Numbered from the stretch's first letter, positions 1 to 11,910 are shown. The stretch is DNA of 60,000 nucleotides from Lineus longissimus (GCF_910592395.1 NC_088310.1:8565501-8625500), one strand, 5' to 3'. Notes: a model not told the origin generated them from the letters alone. A program made the numbers and translations.

Positions 1-489
1 AGTTTGAAGACCACACTTATGACAATAACAAGCTTGCGAGACGTTTGAATGTTTTATGATATGGAGAACTTGGTTGATTTACTACAGTATCATTTTATAT
101 TTCTTTAAATATTTTGACTGAAAATAGATTTGATTAAAACTATAGCATTACTCAACTCATCATTCACGTGGAATCATAGGCCTACGACAAGTTTACTTCA
201 ATCGTCACAAACAGTCGGGTACATGGAGGATGATTCACCAAATTGCCCGCAAATGCGTCACGTCGGGCAGATAATGAAACTTTGTGGATAAAATGAGTTA
301 CAAAATTACCTTTTCTAACTCATTCTGAGAATGTAACATGTAATTTTATCGACGAACTGTTCTTGCGAGGCATGATAACAAAACTTTGGAGCGTGCATCA
401 TCTCAATCAGGCAGCGTTGCTATGGTAGTACAGCGTACACACGCCATGCAGTCGGCAATTTTGGCGGGAAAAATAATCATGTATTTCGT

Positions 490-583
490 CTGGGGATTCC
501 CAACACCGGTAACGCGACCACCCCGGTAACACGACCACTCCGACCACGGTCCCATGAGTGGACGTGTTACCGGGGTTCCACTG
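490..583 (-). mobile_element. Terminal fragment of a Tigger/pogo-like DNA transposon
   Basis: Read on the minus strand from 583, the sequence begins CAGTGGAACCCCGGTAACAC, which resembles a pogo/Tigger terminal inverted repeat, and it is followed on the outside by TA (584-585), the target dinucleotide of this superfamily. Inside, the motif with GTAACACG recurs as CGGGGTGGTCG and in inverted form, giving a hairpin between about 510-535 and 557-576. I found no matching opposite terminus, so this is one end of an older insertion. Confidence 0.4.
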
Positions 584-1451
584 TATATGGTAAACATGGT
601 AAATGGGATGAAAAGCTAGTTACAGCTGTCCATGAAAACAAAAACCACGTATGAATGGTCAACAGCACGGTCGATGATGGGTGTGGCCAAGGCCCGACCA
701 AGGCCTAGACGCCATGGCCTAATCCATTGCACAAGGGAATTAAATGGGTGACAGCCAGGGAAACCTAATTAACTTCCGTCTTGCCAATCCTCTTATTGGT
801 CATAAAGTTGCTTCTTTTTTTCTAGACAGCTTATTTCTGGCCTGGTTGTTTATGAGGTCTGGAAATCTAATTCGTTTCCCCACTTGGCAAGCATTGTTAT
901 CTGATTCCTATTATGGTCTGTTCATTAATGTTAATATGTCCGCATAGTTTTGAGCTCTGGAACTGGTTGGATTTAAAAAAAGTTTATTCTTTATTGATCC
1001 GGGGTTAGAAACCAAATAGGATTTCCTAATTATAGCAACCATGGCAACAAAATAAAAATGTTTTTTCGACTTGGATTCATTGATGTAGTGCATTGGTACT
1101 GGTGTTCTCTGTATAGCTCATTTCTTGACCAACCTGAGTGAAATCTTCTGGATAGCATTTTTTCATGTCCACCTACTCATGTATTAATTATGAAGAAGAA
1201 ATACCCAAAAACGAAATATTCTCTATCAAGCTGACCCCCAAAATGACAATTGGGCTTCACTTAAGAATCTTTTTATCACTGCACTGACAATTCAGTACCC
1301 TAAAAATCCTGTTTGGTTTGAAGCTGATATCAATAAAAGAAATCCACCTGTAGTTCGCACTCCAGAGACCGAGACCATGCGATGCGGTCATAACATGACA
1401 GTTTTTTCTTCCAGTAACTCATTCACAATGACATGGAAAATCCCCCTAAAA

Positions 1452-1641
1452 GGTTGACCATAGGCACCACCATTTTGGCTAAAACTCAAATCCTAAATCA
1501 ATTAGAATTCTTTCAAAAGGAAGTGAAAGCCAATTTCAAGGGTGGGAGTCCTAGTTCTTTGGTTTCCAGAGAAGAGACTCCCACCATTGTAATTGGCATA
1601 CACTTCATTTTGAAATAAAACGGTGGTGCCTATGGTCAACT
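1452..1641. mobile_element. Foldback MITE with GGTTGACCATAGGCACCACC termini
   Basis: The left end GTTGACCATAGGCACCACC (from 1454) is matched exactly by its reverse complement at 1622-1640. The complementarity continues inward: GAAGTGAAAGCCAATTTCAA and GGTGGGAGTC on the left pair with the inverted right arm ending near 1565, apart from about 35 extra bases in the left arm. The whole element is therefore nearly one long hairpin. A divergent relative is at 48472-48623. The right terminus abuts the start of the RT-tail homology. Confidence 0.7.
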
Positions 1642-2177
1642 TCAAAAAGTGCAGAACACCGCAGCTCGAATAATAACAGGGACAAAACGGCGAGACCATA
1701 TAACTCCGGTTCTCTTTCAGCTTCGCTGGCTTCCGGTGCATTGTAGGGTACAGTATAAGATTCTGCTGTATGCCTACAAGGCACTGAATGGAACAGCACC
1801 AATATACATTGAGGATTTAGTAAAGAGACACGCGCCAACTCGAGCGTTGCGTTCCACAGACCAGTGCCTTCTGTCGTTACCGAGAACCATGACGGTACGA
1901 CATGGAAATCGATCTTTCAAACAGGTGGCACCTGGCCTGTGGAATGCACTGCCCTTGGCCGTAAGACAATCTTCCAGTCTCGATGTATATAAGAAGTCAG
2001 TGACGACCTTACTTTTTAAAAACTATTACAATGTTTAAATTTTTACATGTATTATCAATATCTTATCTTTTTCAATATTTGTGTGCAATGAATGTTTTAT
2101 CTCTGTAAAGCGCCCCAGAGCGGATTTTCTGATTAGGGCGCTATATAAATTCTGTATAATAATAATAATAATAATAA
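1640..2177 (+). mobile_element. 5'-truncated CR1/L2-like non-LTR retrotransposon, RT C-terminal tail
   Basis: The frame at 1640-2038 reads like the C-terminal end of a non-LTR reverse transcriptase ORF: QNTAARIITGTKRRDHITP, then WLPVHCRVQYKILLYAYKAL and WNALPLAVRQSSSLDVYKKS, ending in TAA. These blocks (AAR-TG-DHITP, LRWLPV, YKALNG-AP, LWN-LP) are typical of the thumb/tail region of CR1/L2-group elements. The 3' UTR has a small GCGC hairpin followed by GCGCTATATAAAT and a (TAA)n tail, as expected for a reverse-transcribed 3' end. The catalytic RT and endonuclease domains are absent, so this copy is dead on arrival. The frame itself is uninterrupted, which suggests a fairly young insertion. 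Confidence 0.85.
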
Positions 2178-2178
2178 T
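2155..2178 (+). repeat. (TAA)n microsatellite tail
   Basis: About eight TAA/ATA units directly follow the retroelement 3' hairpin. They are best read as the element's own 3' tail rather than an independent microsatellite. Confidence 0.8.
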
Positions 2179-2894
2179 CCTTAAACAGGTAGGCCTACAA
2201 TGAGGTCTTTATGAATGCAGATTTTATCAATTATGCTAGACAAAGTTATACACCTTTCCAGAAATGGGGCGCTGAGTGTCCGAAATAGTGATGTCATAAG
2301 GGGAAACTAGGCCTTATGGTGGAGGGACAAAGGAGATAGTCATGGTTGACCAACATACTTGAATGCCTTTGATGACGGACAAGGGGGAAAAAGTTAGTTC
2401 CAATGCAAGCCACCAATTTCGGGAAGCATGTATATAAAAAGCTGACAATATTTGTTGCTTACCAAATTTGCCCTTCTCTATTATTATGTTATATAATAGG
2501 GCTAGATTTTGTTACTTGGAACTTCTTTTCATTTTTGTGCCTTTTCAAGTTAGATTGGTGCACCTACTGCATCTGGATAAGTCTGCTAAGAGTTGTCTTA
2601 TGTGACATGTTGTTTCTTATTGAGACCAGAGATTGAAGGTGTATCAGAGACTTATATTACCATGGACAAGAAAGGTATGGTGCCATATAGTCATGTTTAA
2701 GTTGTCATGTTTAAAAAATGAATAAAATGAAACAAATGAGAGAAAAAGTCAAAAAATGCTTCCCAAAAACATATAATTCCATTTGTTTTCTTCAACTTTC
2801 GAGAAAGTTGAAATAAAAAAGATTCTGTTCCTTTGTCAATTAATTCAAAATTCGATAGAAAATGTATAGCAGATTTGATAGTACAGTCCATATC

Positions 2895-3060
2895 ATTGGC
2901 GCGTCAGTGGCGTGCCATTGACTTGCAACCCATTGCGTAGGTCGTGCGTAAGTCGTGCGTAATACACGCGACACATAGAGAGATAAGATAAGCGCCTCAC
3001 TGGTGCATCATTGGCACGCAACTTGCGCATACGTTGCAGGACGGATGTCAATTGTGACCT
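2895..3060. repeat. CpG-rich patch with short internal repeats
   Basis: This stretch is conspicuously richer in CpG than its AT-rich surroundings. It repeats GTCGTGCGTAA twice in tandem (about 2940-2962) and contains CATTGGCGCGTC, CATTGACTTGCAACCCATTGC and CATTGGCACGCAACTTGCGC, which are related to each other. It may be a decayed repeat or a small CpG-rich regulatory patch. I see no exon in it. Confidence 0.3.
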
Positions 3061-3911
3061 GGAACTGAGTACTGAACCCTCGGCTATCAGCACCATTCCT
3101 CCCATGTAGTTCATCAAGTCTAACCCCTCTTCCATCTACTGAATCTTTGGTATCACAATTGCTTGCTTAATCAGATCTAGTGAAATCCACTGTCTGCTGC
3201 GCTAGAATTGATAGCCTCCAGACCAGGAGAATAGAATAAAAGAATAGAGTCTGCGGTCCCTAGCATAGCAAGTGGTGATATTGGTAAAATATGGTTTGGT
3301 GTCTGCTGGCTTGGAGAATAAAATAAGCTATGGTTTGCTCCAAGATGTTGAGAAGTGTTGTAGATCGCTCTCATTTTCACAATTGCTCTTGGACTCTCTT
3401 CAAACCTCCCTCAAGATAATCTGTACATCATGTCCTACTGTTTTTAATAATCCAATGAAAAATTCATTATCGCGTTATATATCAAGTTTCTTGAATATTC
3501 AGAATCGGTCTAAGATCAGCGAAGCTAGAGAATATTTGCTTTGCGTGGTTAAATTTTGAAAACTAGCTCAGTTAATTTTGTTGTCAACAAATTTTGCTCC
3601 TGGGTGTGAAATGTCTGATGCGCAATTGTTTCTTAAATGGAGTCGTCTGCATTTCCAGGTGCCTGGTTCTGGGGCTCTTTCTATAAAGGGCTTCACTGGA
3701 CTTTCAGCAACGAAACAAAATAGGGAGCATTCAATATTCCTTACCCCATCAATTTGTACTACCAACACATTCCATGTTATAGAGTCTGTCTATTGTCCAG
3801 CATCTACCATTCTATTATGGAAAGGAGGAGTGTTTTATCAGCTCATTGTGATTTATGATCATTATCAAAAGACGGGAGGGGTCTCAAATTAAAACAGATT
3901 CCATCAAGAAG

Positions 3912-4035
3912 CCCATGGGCCCATGGTAGATCCTACCATGTTGTTTCATAAGCATAATAGATTCTATGATTGAAATACTTCATCATAGAATCTATGACGG
4001 GCATTGTATGATATAATGATGATCCTCCTCCGTCA
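3912..4035. repeat. Cluster of short palindromes
   Basis: CCATGGGCCCATGG and TGGTAGATCCTACCA form hairpins at 3913-3940. They are followed by ATAGATTCTATGAT (3957-3970) and its inverted copy ATCATAGAATCTAT (3983-3996), and then by a looser GTCATAGAGTATATGAT copy. The arrangement suggests the remains of a palindromic transposon. Confidence 0.35.
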
Positions 4036-4861
4036 TAGAGTATATGATGAAAACCTTTGCCCGTGTATATTTTGGTTCGTTGATGGATTATACTAGATTT
4101 AGCAGGCTCTAAAATGCATTACCTGATAGCTTGCTAATTAGATTGCAAAGTTGGTCTTGGCTTCTGTGTTGCATGGCATGAGCCTTAGGGGATGCAATTA
4201 TACACCATTTTCTGTTGCTTATAGTGACCACTAATTGGATTTCTCATGGCTTCACTAATTCGTTTGATGAATGATTTAAAGCAGAAGGTTGGCAATTTAT
4301 CATACCGTCAGCTGTGGAAGCTATATTTGATATTTCTACATCCCCCTAAAATCCCGATTTAGCTGGGCTTTCTCAACAGTCCACTATTTCAGCTAAGGGC
4401 CAGCCCTGTGGGCCTCTTTTTACTTTACTCAGTGTTAAAAGACTTGCAATAACAAACCAAACAACAAGGGCTCTGCAACATTTGGTGTGCTGTCTTTTTC
4501 GCCAGTGTCCCAGCATCTTAGTTTACTGTCAATAAACTCTGACTCGTGACTTGTGACTTAATTATGGTGCAGAAGAGAGTCAACATCACTAATGCGTATT
4601 TTCGTTATTGATGAGAACGGTTGTTAACAACAAAGAGTAGTTGCTCTCGACCATCTTACAATGCCATTGGATGGTTACAACAGTTATATTGACATGACAT
4701 AACTGCCTGGTCCGGTTTGCCGATATCAGTAGGATTGAAATTGAGTTAACCCTTTTGCTACGACAGCCATTTTTCAACCAGTACCATCTACTGACAGTGG
4801 ATGCCAGTACCAAACAGTAGAGCTAATCTAAACTGGCAAACTATTCAAAAATTTCGCCATC

Positions 4862-4994
4862 TAAGGTAGAATGGGATAATTGTAGCCCTGGTTTAATTGT
4901 AGCCCCTGCCTATGATACTGATTGATATCCCCATGCATCAAACAATGCAGGAGCTACAAATAAACCGGGGCTACAATTATCCCATTCTACCTTA
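4862..4994. mobile_element. 133-bp MITE with long terminal inverted repeats
   Basis: The left arm begins TAAGGTAGAATGGGATAATT. The right arm, read in reverse complement, begins with the same 20 bases and stays alike for about 50 bases with few mismatches (GTAGCCCTGGTTTA against GTAGCCCCGGTTTA). Only some 30 bases separate the arms, so the element folds into one hairpin. No protein is encoded. Confidence 0.75.
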
Positions 4995-6340
4995 TATGGC
5001 TGTTAGGATAAAAACTAATGTTCCTGAGTGTATTTTGCATGCATAGATACATTGGGAGGGTGCACAGCTCAGGTGCTGGTGAATTGAAATTATAATGGGG
5101 CATGATCAACCTCATATTGAGCCACCAGCTCTAAATTGGCCAATTTCCACATAACTTGCAAATACATGTAACGATCTACTTTTTCAAATGATATGCAGAC
5201 AATGTTTGTCTAGAACGAGCTTTAACTTGTCTCGAGACCTAATCGATGCTGACAAATGTTTGCGATTTAAATCGCAGCTTTATCCAGAAATATCTCTCGA
5301 TATTGATTCTCGCGATAGTTGTTTGTCATGGGAATCTGATGCTTGAAAAACAGGTGGTTCTTTTATCGGAATTCCGTACGTAACCGGATACAAAATCTGG
5401 CAATTTTGGAAATTTCAAAGTTGTGAAGATGTATTCAGATTAGGCAGATAGTTAAAGATTATCAGATAAGTGTGAAAAAATACTCCCACAATGTAAAGTC
5501 GTTGATATTGATCCCATCAGGGATACAAAATTGGGACAAAATCATTGACAAAGTTGATATTTGATTGGAATTTCGGTGATGTGTCTGAGATGGACAATGG
5601 GGGTCACACACCCTTGAAAAACCGTGTCAACTGCATAATTTATGTGGGATACCAATTTGAAACTGTGTATATGTGTGACAGTACATTAATATTCCTACAA
5701 GATAATGGTGCACGGATTGTTCATTACTATGATATCCTGGTACACAGGGCTGATAGTCAATGCTCTTTCTTTGAAATAATTGTTAAACAGCTGGGAAATG
5801 CTGGTATCAGGTCATGCGTGTGAATGCATAGTTATGCAGTGTATTTGATGAAGTTTGCACTCATGACACTGCCAGTTGTAACATCCGGATTACGTTATGA
5901 CGATGCTCAACTAAGGATACTCCTGAAATTTCGCGGACATTTTGGGACATACTGCCTAAGATTCTGATTCTGTGTGTGTGCCTGTGACTTAAATACTCAG
6001 GATGGGTTTGGGAGAAATAGTAAAACACAGTAAGTGTAAAAAGAGTTAAAGGTTTTGGGTCTATAGTCGGATGTTAACAATGGTAGAGGTTTATATCATC
6101 CAACTTTCCACTTTAACCCCATTTTATCCTGAAACCTTCCCGTATAACTCTGATGAGCTGCTCAGAAAGTGCCATTCTGAGCAAAGAGAAGAGTCTGATG
6201 CTGTCAGTGGGATCAGCGAAACGAGGACCTCTTGACCGCTAGTTAGAGAGCTTAGCCACTGCCGACTAGTTGTGTTGAGCATGTTGAGTAATAAATATGT
6301 TTGTCATGTATCTCAAGTCTCTACTGTTTTCCCCAATTAA

Positions 6341-6551
6341 AGGGACATCCCGTTGATATTTCATAATAAGTCAGGATAATAGAAATGCAGTTATACACAA
6401 TGTAGTGCAGTTATTTCGCATGCAACTTCGCTGCAAAGCTTGGTGTATATAGTATTTGTATATCCGTCAACACAAAATTTTTATTCAGTACGTATTTGTG
6501 CAATTGAAAATCTTCAAATTCAATTACAAATTTTAACGAATGGCGTAGGCT
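6341..6551 (+). mobile_element. TTAA-flanked MITE, family T, copy 1
   Basis: The element is flanked by TTAA at 6337-6340 and 6552-6555. It shares with the copies at 23066, 28885, 29945 and 36235 the core AATAGAAATGCAGTTATACA, then a GTACGTATTTGTGCAATT block and CAAATTCAATTACAAATTT, and it ends in AACGAATGGCGTAGGCTTTAA. A TTAA target duplication is the hallmark of piggyBac-type transposition, so this is probably a piggyBac-mobilised non-autonomous family. Confidence 0.65.
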
Positions 6552-8066
6552 TTAAGTCTGTGTTTCAATGCTGATGTTGCTTTCAGGTCACACATGCATG
6601 CGCAGATGATAACGCCAGGTGGTAGATTGGATGAAAAATATGTACGAGGAATACATAAAATCACCATAAACTGCTGATTTGTTTTCAGAGTTGACATGTA
6701 GTTACTCCCTGAACTAAACGTTTCATTATGTTATTCAGTACCGATTTGGCCTAATTGTTTTTCTACAGCATGTGAAGGGCACAATAGTCAGGCTGGAAAA
6801 CTTCTGTTGAGGTAGAAAATCTGATGCTTACTACCTTAGAAAAAGTGCATGCAACTTATATGACAGTTGAAGGGTTTCAAGGCAAAGCGAGATATATCTT
6901 GTTTTGCAATGAAACCTTACATACCAACCAGGAGGGTTATGGTTGTCTCACCAAAAGGTCTGCAGTTAGAATGAGGCTAGTACATAATCTGTTAAACATG
7001 TTAAAGATATGTAACCTAATCATGCTAACTGATACGGTTAAATTTGACCGTAGAGTAGTTGATTTCAACCATTTATATGTAGTTTTTAGTGTGAATGAAT
7101 ATCAAATGAATTCCTGACTTTGAAGTAATTTTCTCAAAATGGCAAACATGGATATCTTATTTGATTATGAAACTATTCAGATTCTCTTCTCACTCGGTTG
7201 TCAATGGCTGGATATTTGGGCTGTTTTAGAATAGTGAGACCCTGTGTCATTGTAGAAGGTTTTCTGTCAGAAGCCCAGTTGAGATACAAAACTGTACAGA
7301 AAGATATCCTGTTGTGTGGCTGAAAAAACCCTGTGTACTGTCTGTTGGTACTTCGAAAGAACTGTCTCTAGCAAAATGCTATCTACAGTGTACAATATAT
7401 GACCAAGAAGTAATAAAGACTAGTCTTTATGAATTTTTTATATGACAAGTGCCGTGCCGCAACACAAAATCCCCAAGGGAGGGATAAATAGCAGAATTTG
7501 TTATAATGATTCTCCACCTTCCTTAAGGCAACCTCCATTACTGTGCCAATGATTATATGCTATTTGAGAGCTTGATATTCAAGCCTTCCGGATGTTTTCA
7601 GAGAATGATATTACATGTCGTTTGGGGATGATGATTCCAATAGAGATGTGATGAATTGTTCATGCTCCTGGGTGGTATGATATTTAATAGATTGTGATGC
7701 ATAAGATGGCTTCTGACAATGGACCAGTAAAATGTATGATAAACTTCTTTGTGATGTATGGTGTTTAAGAATATTTAAATGCCTCGCAAACAGGCAATTT
7801 TTGTGGCTACGGCCAGCAATCATTATCATATGTAACAAAATCTCAAAAGAATTGGTAATCGCAATAATGTGCAATCAATGTTAAACCCAGCAAAAATTAT
7901 AAGTTTTGCAATTGCCTGCTGACGAGTAATTGTTTTATTAAGAGATGATTGTTGTCAGCAAAGCTAATCTAGATCAAAATTTCTGACCATCTAAGTAAGA
8001 TGAATAGGACATCATGAATTCGGAATGTTATTGGGACGGTTCCCACAGGACCAACCACGTATGATA

Positions 8067-8241
8067 CAGTGGAACCTCCCTTAGTGGACACCTCTCTATT
8101 AAAGACACCCTCTTTATTAAGGACACTAGTTTTGGTCCCAAATTGATTGTTGCCATTCAATTTGACCTCTCTAATTAGGACACCTCTCTATCAAGAACCG
8201 CACTTGACAGTCCCGAGGGTGTCCTTAATAGAGAGGTTCTG
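8067..8241 (+). mobile_element. pogo/Tigger-like MITE, family P, copy 1
   Basis: It starts CAGTGGAACCTCCCTTAGTG after TA (8065-8066) and ends with the inverted terminus CCTTAATAGAGAGGTTCTG before TA (8242-8243). CCTCTCTATTAAGGACAC-type motifs are repeated inside in both orientations. The interior TTTGGTCCCAAATTG...CAATTTGACCTCTCTAAT is shared with copies at 22249 (inverted), 25719, 26168 and 27878 (inverted). No protein is encoded. Confidence 0.75.
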
Positions 8242-8650
8242 TAAACATGTATTTCACTCCATCATTTGTCCATAATATAAGGATCTTCATTAATCAGCTT
8301 TCAAGGATTGTTAGTGGTGCCAACCTCCACAATAACTTCATCAAAACATTTATGACCTGGATTTAAAACATATTTTTTTATTTCCCATGACATCATCAAG
8401 TGTCATGCATGGTTTAGTTGATCTCTCGCTGAAATGTTAGCGTAAAGTATCAATAGGCAATTGCCAATGGGTTATAGATTTTAATATACATCCCATGTTC
8501 AACAGCTTCCCTTGACACTTGAAATCAATAAGCCAAATGCACAGGCTAGCATGCTACATAATAGCTACATGTGCTAAGGCTGGCTAGCTCAGTTGTGCTG
8601 TGGTGAGCTAACTTTATGGAATGATCTTTGTTGTGACAAGTGGTTTAGCT

Positions 8651-9214
8651 ATTCATTGAGAGCCGCCAAAAATTCCTTCCTGGGTCTTTGAAGATCTGGT
8701 AAACTTTCAAAAATTATTTTAGTAAAGATCTCGTGTCTGTGGGTGTTCATTTAGAGCCGCCAAAAATTCCTTCCTGGGTCTTTGAAGATCTGGTAAACTT
8801 TCAAAAATTATTGTAGTAAAGATCTCGTGTCTGTGGGTATTCATTGAGAGCCGCCAAAAATTCCGTCCTGGGTCTTTGAAGATCTTGTAAACTTTCAAAA
8901 ATTATTGTAGTAAAGATCTCGTGTCTGTGGGTAATCATTGAGAGCCGCCAAAAATTCCTTCCTGGGTCTTTGAAGATCTGGTAAACTTTCAAAAATTATT
9001 GCAGTAAAGATCTCGTGTCTGTGGGTATTCATTGAGAGCCGCCAAAAATTCCGTCCTGGGTCTTTGAAGATCTTGTAAACTTCCAAAAATTATTGTAGTA
9101 AAGATCTCGTGTCTGTGGGTCATCATTGAGAGCCGCCAAAAATTCCTTCCTGGGTCTTTGAAGATCTTGTAAACTTTCAAAAATTATTTTAGTAAAGATC
9201 TCGTGTCTGTGGGT
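8651..9214. repeat. Tandem array, 94-bp unit x 6
   Basis: Six head-to-tail units of 94 bp fill 564 bp. Each contains GAGAGCCGCCAAAAATTCC, CCTGGGTCTTTGAAGATCT and AGTAAAGATCTCGTGTCTGT. Variant sites alternate: copies 3 and 5 share GTCCTGG plus CTTGTAAAC, while copies 1, 2 and 4 carry TTCCTGG plus CTGGTAAAC. This suggests that a dimer was amplified late. Open frames on the minus strand recur every 94 bp and are a by-product of the repeat, not genes. The array lies about 0.6 kb upstream of the exon 1 start codon. Confidence 0.9.
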
Positions 9215-9848
9215 AAAACCAGTAATGGCTGGGTTTGATATTGACTGCAGGTTGCTGCAATCACCGATTGTCATGATTGTTGTCCCAGGATCCTGCAATA
9301 AAGATGTTCTTAGCTTATGCAGCGAAAAATTGTGAGCAAGCGTGATTTTTCCGTTAAATTTCAATAAAAGCAAAGTTCTTGCCCATCATGCCTATTGTAC
9401 TGTAAACCAGTTAATGTTCATGGCTATTTCTCGTGATTTGGGAGGAAAACGCTTCGTTGAATCCACTAAACTTTCCTTTTGGTGTAAATAGTCTGTTTTA
9501 CTGTCGCGTAGCATATTTGATGCTAAGAACGAGGTGGCCTACCGCGCCATTTTCATCAGCCCGGTTTCAATCAATATCCTTCATTTGGTGTGCAGTTCCT
9601 ATTGGGAAAACCACAGTGGTGCATTCATTATGGAACAGCCCATGGTCTATATTCGACTAGCATAGCTAGCCTAGCATGATGCTAACTCAAGGGTTCTAAG
9701 CTTTTGTGCAAAATACGCGGTGGTATATCTGTCATTGGGGAGCCATCACACGTGCCTGTGAACTTGTCGATTCAAGATTCCTCCACTGAGGACACAGTAA
9801 TTTCATAACACGGCACGTCTGCTACCACGACTGTAGGTTCACTCAATC
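9215..9848 (+). promoter_or_regulatory. Probable promoter and 5' UTR region of the Syt14-like gene
   Basis: This is the 630 bp between the 94-bp array and the exon 1 start codon. It has more CpG than neighbouring DNA (TCGCG, ACCGCGCC, CGTGCC). I see no convincing TATA box or splice acceptor, so the transcript start cannot be placed. An in-frame TAG at 9834-9836 closes the reading frame just upstream of the chosen ATG. Confidence 0.35.
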
Positions 9849-10002
9849 ATGGGAAACTTCACTGATGGATTTCTTGAGGAGTTGCTTGGTATTTTTCGAA
9901 ATGATACAGTGCCTATTTTCAATGATACGGCAAATGCTAATAACAATACAGTTCCAGCTAGCGATGTTAACAATGTGCCCTTCAAACGGATCAAGTTCAA
10001 GG
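9849..10002 (+). CDS. SYT14-like: Synaptotagmin-14/16-like, coding exon 1 (extracellular N terminus)
   Basis: The exon encodes the first 51 residues, starting MGNFTDGFLEELLGIF and ending RIKFK, plus one base of the next codon. The ATG has A at -3 and G at +4 and is preceded by an in-frame TAG at 9834, so the start is well supported. The donor is AAGG|GTGAGT. There is no signal peptide. Four Asn-X-Thr sequons (N3, N18, N25, N32) fit a glycosylated luminal/extracellular N terminus, as expected for the N-out topology of synaptotagmins. The split codon G|TA completes a Val with exon 2, giving K-V-P-I-E-A-V; human SYT14 has a very similar K-V-S-P-E-A-V at this place, from memory of the family. The N-terminal sequence itself is not conserved enough to be diagnostic; assignment rests on splicing to exon 2. 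Confidence 0.75.
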
Positions 10003-10738
10003 GTGAGTTCTTGATAGCATCTTCAGAATTTGTTTTGACTCGTCCCCTTTGAATATTTTTTTGACGAAATGCTCAAACTTCCTCAGATATTCCCCGATGT
10101 AAAAGTAGTCGCATGATATATTCACATACACCATACACATTGACTTGTTGGTGTTATCCACACTGGCACAAATGTCAATAATTTGCTGTGTAACTTCAAG
10201 ATTTTGTATTTTTGTCATGTTTCCAATGTAACTCGGGGTTTTCTTTTCAGTGTTTGAGCCAGAATAGTGCTAAAGGTCAGACAGCATCTGAGGTAGACCT
10301 ATAGGTCCAGCCTGAACTGATTGGTGAATGATGCCAACTTGGTTTATATTCAGTCGGGTTGTAAGTGGCTAAATTTAAGCATAGGACAATTTATTTTGGA
10401 ACCGAATTCACTGCATCTATTTCACTGGGGAAACCCTGGTTTGGGGTAGAATAGAATGTGTCACAAAATGTACAAAATTGTCAAACAAACTGTCAATGTA
10501 CAATTTTTGTTGTACATATGTATCTGTGGTACCTTCATCCCGAGAACTCGGCAAATGATAGGCCTATCTCAAAAGTGAGACTTTAATACACTGTGATGGC
10601 GACATTTTTAATCAATTTATAACTTTTGAATTATTTATTTCATATTCTATTACGCTGAGGTTACAAAGCTACCACATGAGCCAATTGGTACCACAGTGTG
10701 AATGGGTGGTAATATTCCACAGGAGCCAATGTAGCATG

Positions 10739-11910
10739 TGGCATCCTTTAAAGACATCCCTTTGGCATCCTTGAAAGACATCCCCTTGGCAACCCTGAAA
10801 GACGTCCCCATGGCACCCCTTAAAGACATCCCATGGCACCCCTGAAAGACATCCCCTTGGCATCCTTGAAAGACATCCCCTTGGCAACCCTGAAAGATGT
10901 CCCCATGGCACCCCTGAAAGATGTCCCCATGGCACCCCTGAAAGACATCCCCATGGCACCCCTTAAAGACATCCCATGGCACCCCTGAAAGACGTCCCCA
11001 TGGCACCCCTTAAAGACGTCCCATGGCACCCCTGAAAGATGTCCCCATGGCACCCCTGAAAGACGTCCCCATGGCACCCCTGAAAGACGTCCCCATGGCA
11101 CCCCTTAAAGACATCCCATGGCACCCCTGAAAGACGTCCCCATGGCACCCCTTAAAGACGTCCCATGGCACCCCTGAAAGACGTCCCCATGGCACCCCTG
11201 AAAGACATCCCCTTGGCATCCTTGAAAGACATCCCCATGGCACCCCTAAAAGACATCCCCTTGGCATCCTTGAAAGACATCCCCTTGGCAACCCTGAAAG
11301 ATATCCCCATGGCACCCCTTAAAGACATCCCATGGCACCCCTGAAAGACGTCCCCATGGCACCCCTTAAAGACATCCCATGGCACCCCTGAAAGACGTCC
11401 CCATGGCACCCCTGAAAGACGTCCCCATGGCACCCCTGAAAGACATTCCCTTGGCATCCTTGAAAGACATCCCCTTGGCAACCCTGAAAGATGTCCCCAT
11501 GGCACCCCTTAAAGACATCCCATGGCACCCCTGAAAGACATCCCCTTGGCATCCTTGAAAGACATCCCCTTGGCAACCCTGAAAGATGTCCCCATGGCAC
11601 CCCTTAAAGACATCCCATGGCACCCCTGAAAGACATCCCTTTGGCAACCCTGAAAGATGTCTCCATGGCACCCCTTAAAGACATCCCATGGCACCCCTGA
11701 AAGACATCCCCTTGGCATCCTTGAAAGACATCACCTTGACATCCCTGAAAGACGTCCCCATGGCATCCCTTAAGACATCCCTTGGCACCCTTTAAAGACA
11801 TCCCCTTGGCATCCTTGAAAGACATCCCATGGCATCCTTGAAAGACATCCTATGGCATCCTCTAAAGACATCACATGGCATCCTTGAAAGACATCCTCAT
11901 TACATCCTTG
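10739..11910. repeat. Minisatellite of mixed 23/24-bp units, about 49 copies
   Basis: The array consists of variants of GGCACCCCTGAAAGACGTCC followed by CCAT, plus a one-base-shorter form GGCACCCCTTAAAGACATCC followed by CAT. A third variant reads GGCATCCTTGAAAGACATCC. The variants recur in blocks (shifts of 47, 95, 143 and 167 bp), so there is higher-order structure. The right end decays into diverged copies after about 11740. Minus-strand frames rich in Gly-Cys-His-Gly-Asp or Met-Pro-Trp-Gly are by-products, because the 23-bp units keep changing the frame. The array lies inside intron 1. Confidence 0.95.

Larger units (their letters stand above)
1..9700. other. Upstream intergenic DNA, no host gene recognised
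   Basis: No exon I can support is present. The recognisable content is transposon-derived and is listed separately: a Tigger-like terminus, a foldback MITE, an RT tail, a 133-bp MITE, a TTAA-flanked MITE, a TA-flanked MITE and a 94-bp tandem array. The remaining stretches (586-1450, 2180-2890, 3140-3950, 4040-4860, 4996-6340, 6556-8064, 8245-8650) are AT-rich with only short reading frames and no codon structure, and I see nothing else in them. Confidence 0.6.

Noticed and set aside
8801-9373. Minus-strand frames recurring every 94 bp with LQDLQRPRTEFLAAL-type text
   Set aside because: They repeat with the period of the 94-bp array and have no start context, splice sites or known domain.
10235-10280. 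Acceptor-like TTTTCTTTTCAG shortly after exon 1
   Set aside because: In the required phase the sequence meets a TAG after five codons, and Syt14 homology begins only at 15082.
10650-11825. Many overlapping minus-strand frames of 60-118 codons rich in Met-Pro-Trp-Gly or Gly-Cys-His-Gly-Asp
   Set aside because: They are translations of the 23/24-bp minisatellite in different frames; the one-base unit difference keeps shifting the frame, so no constant protein exists.
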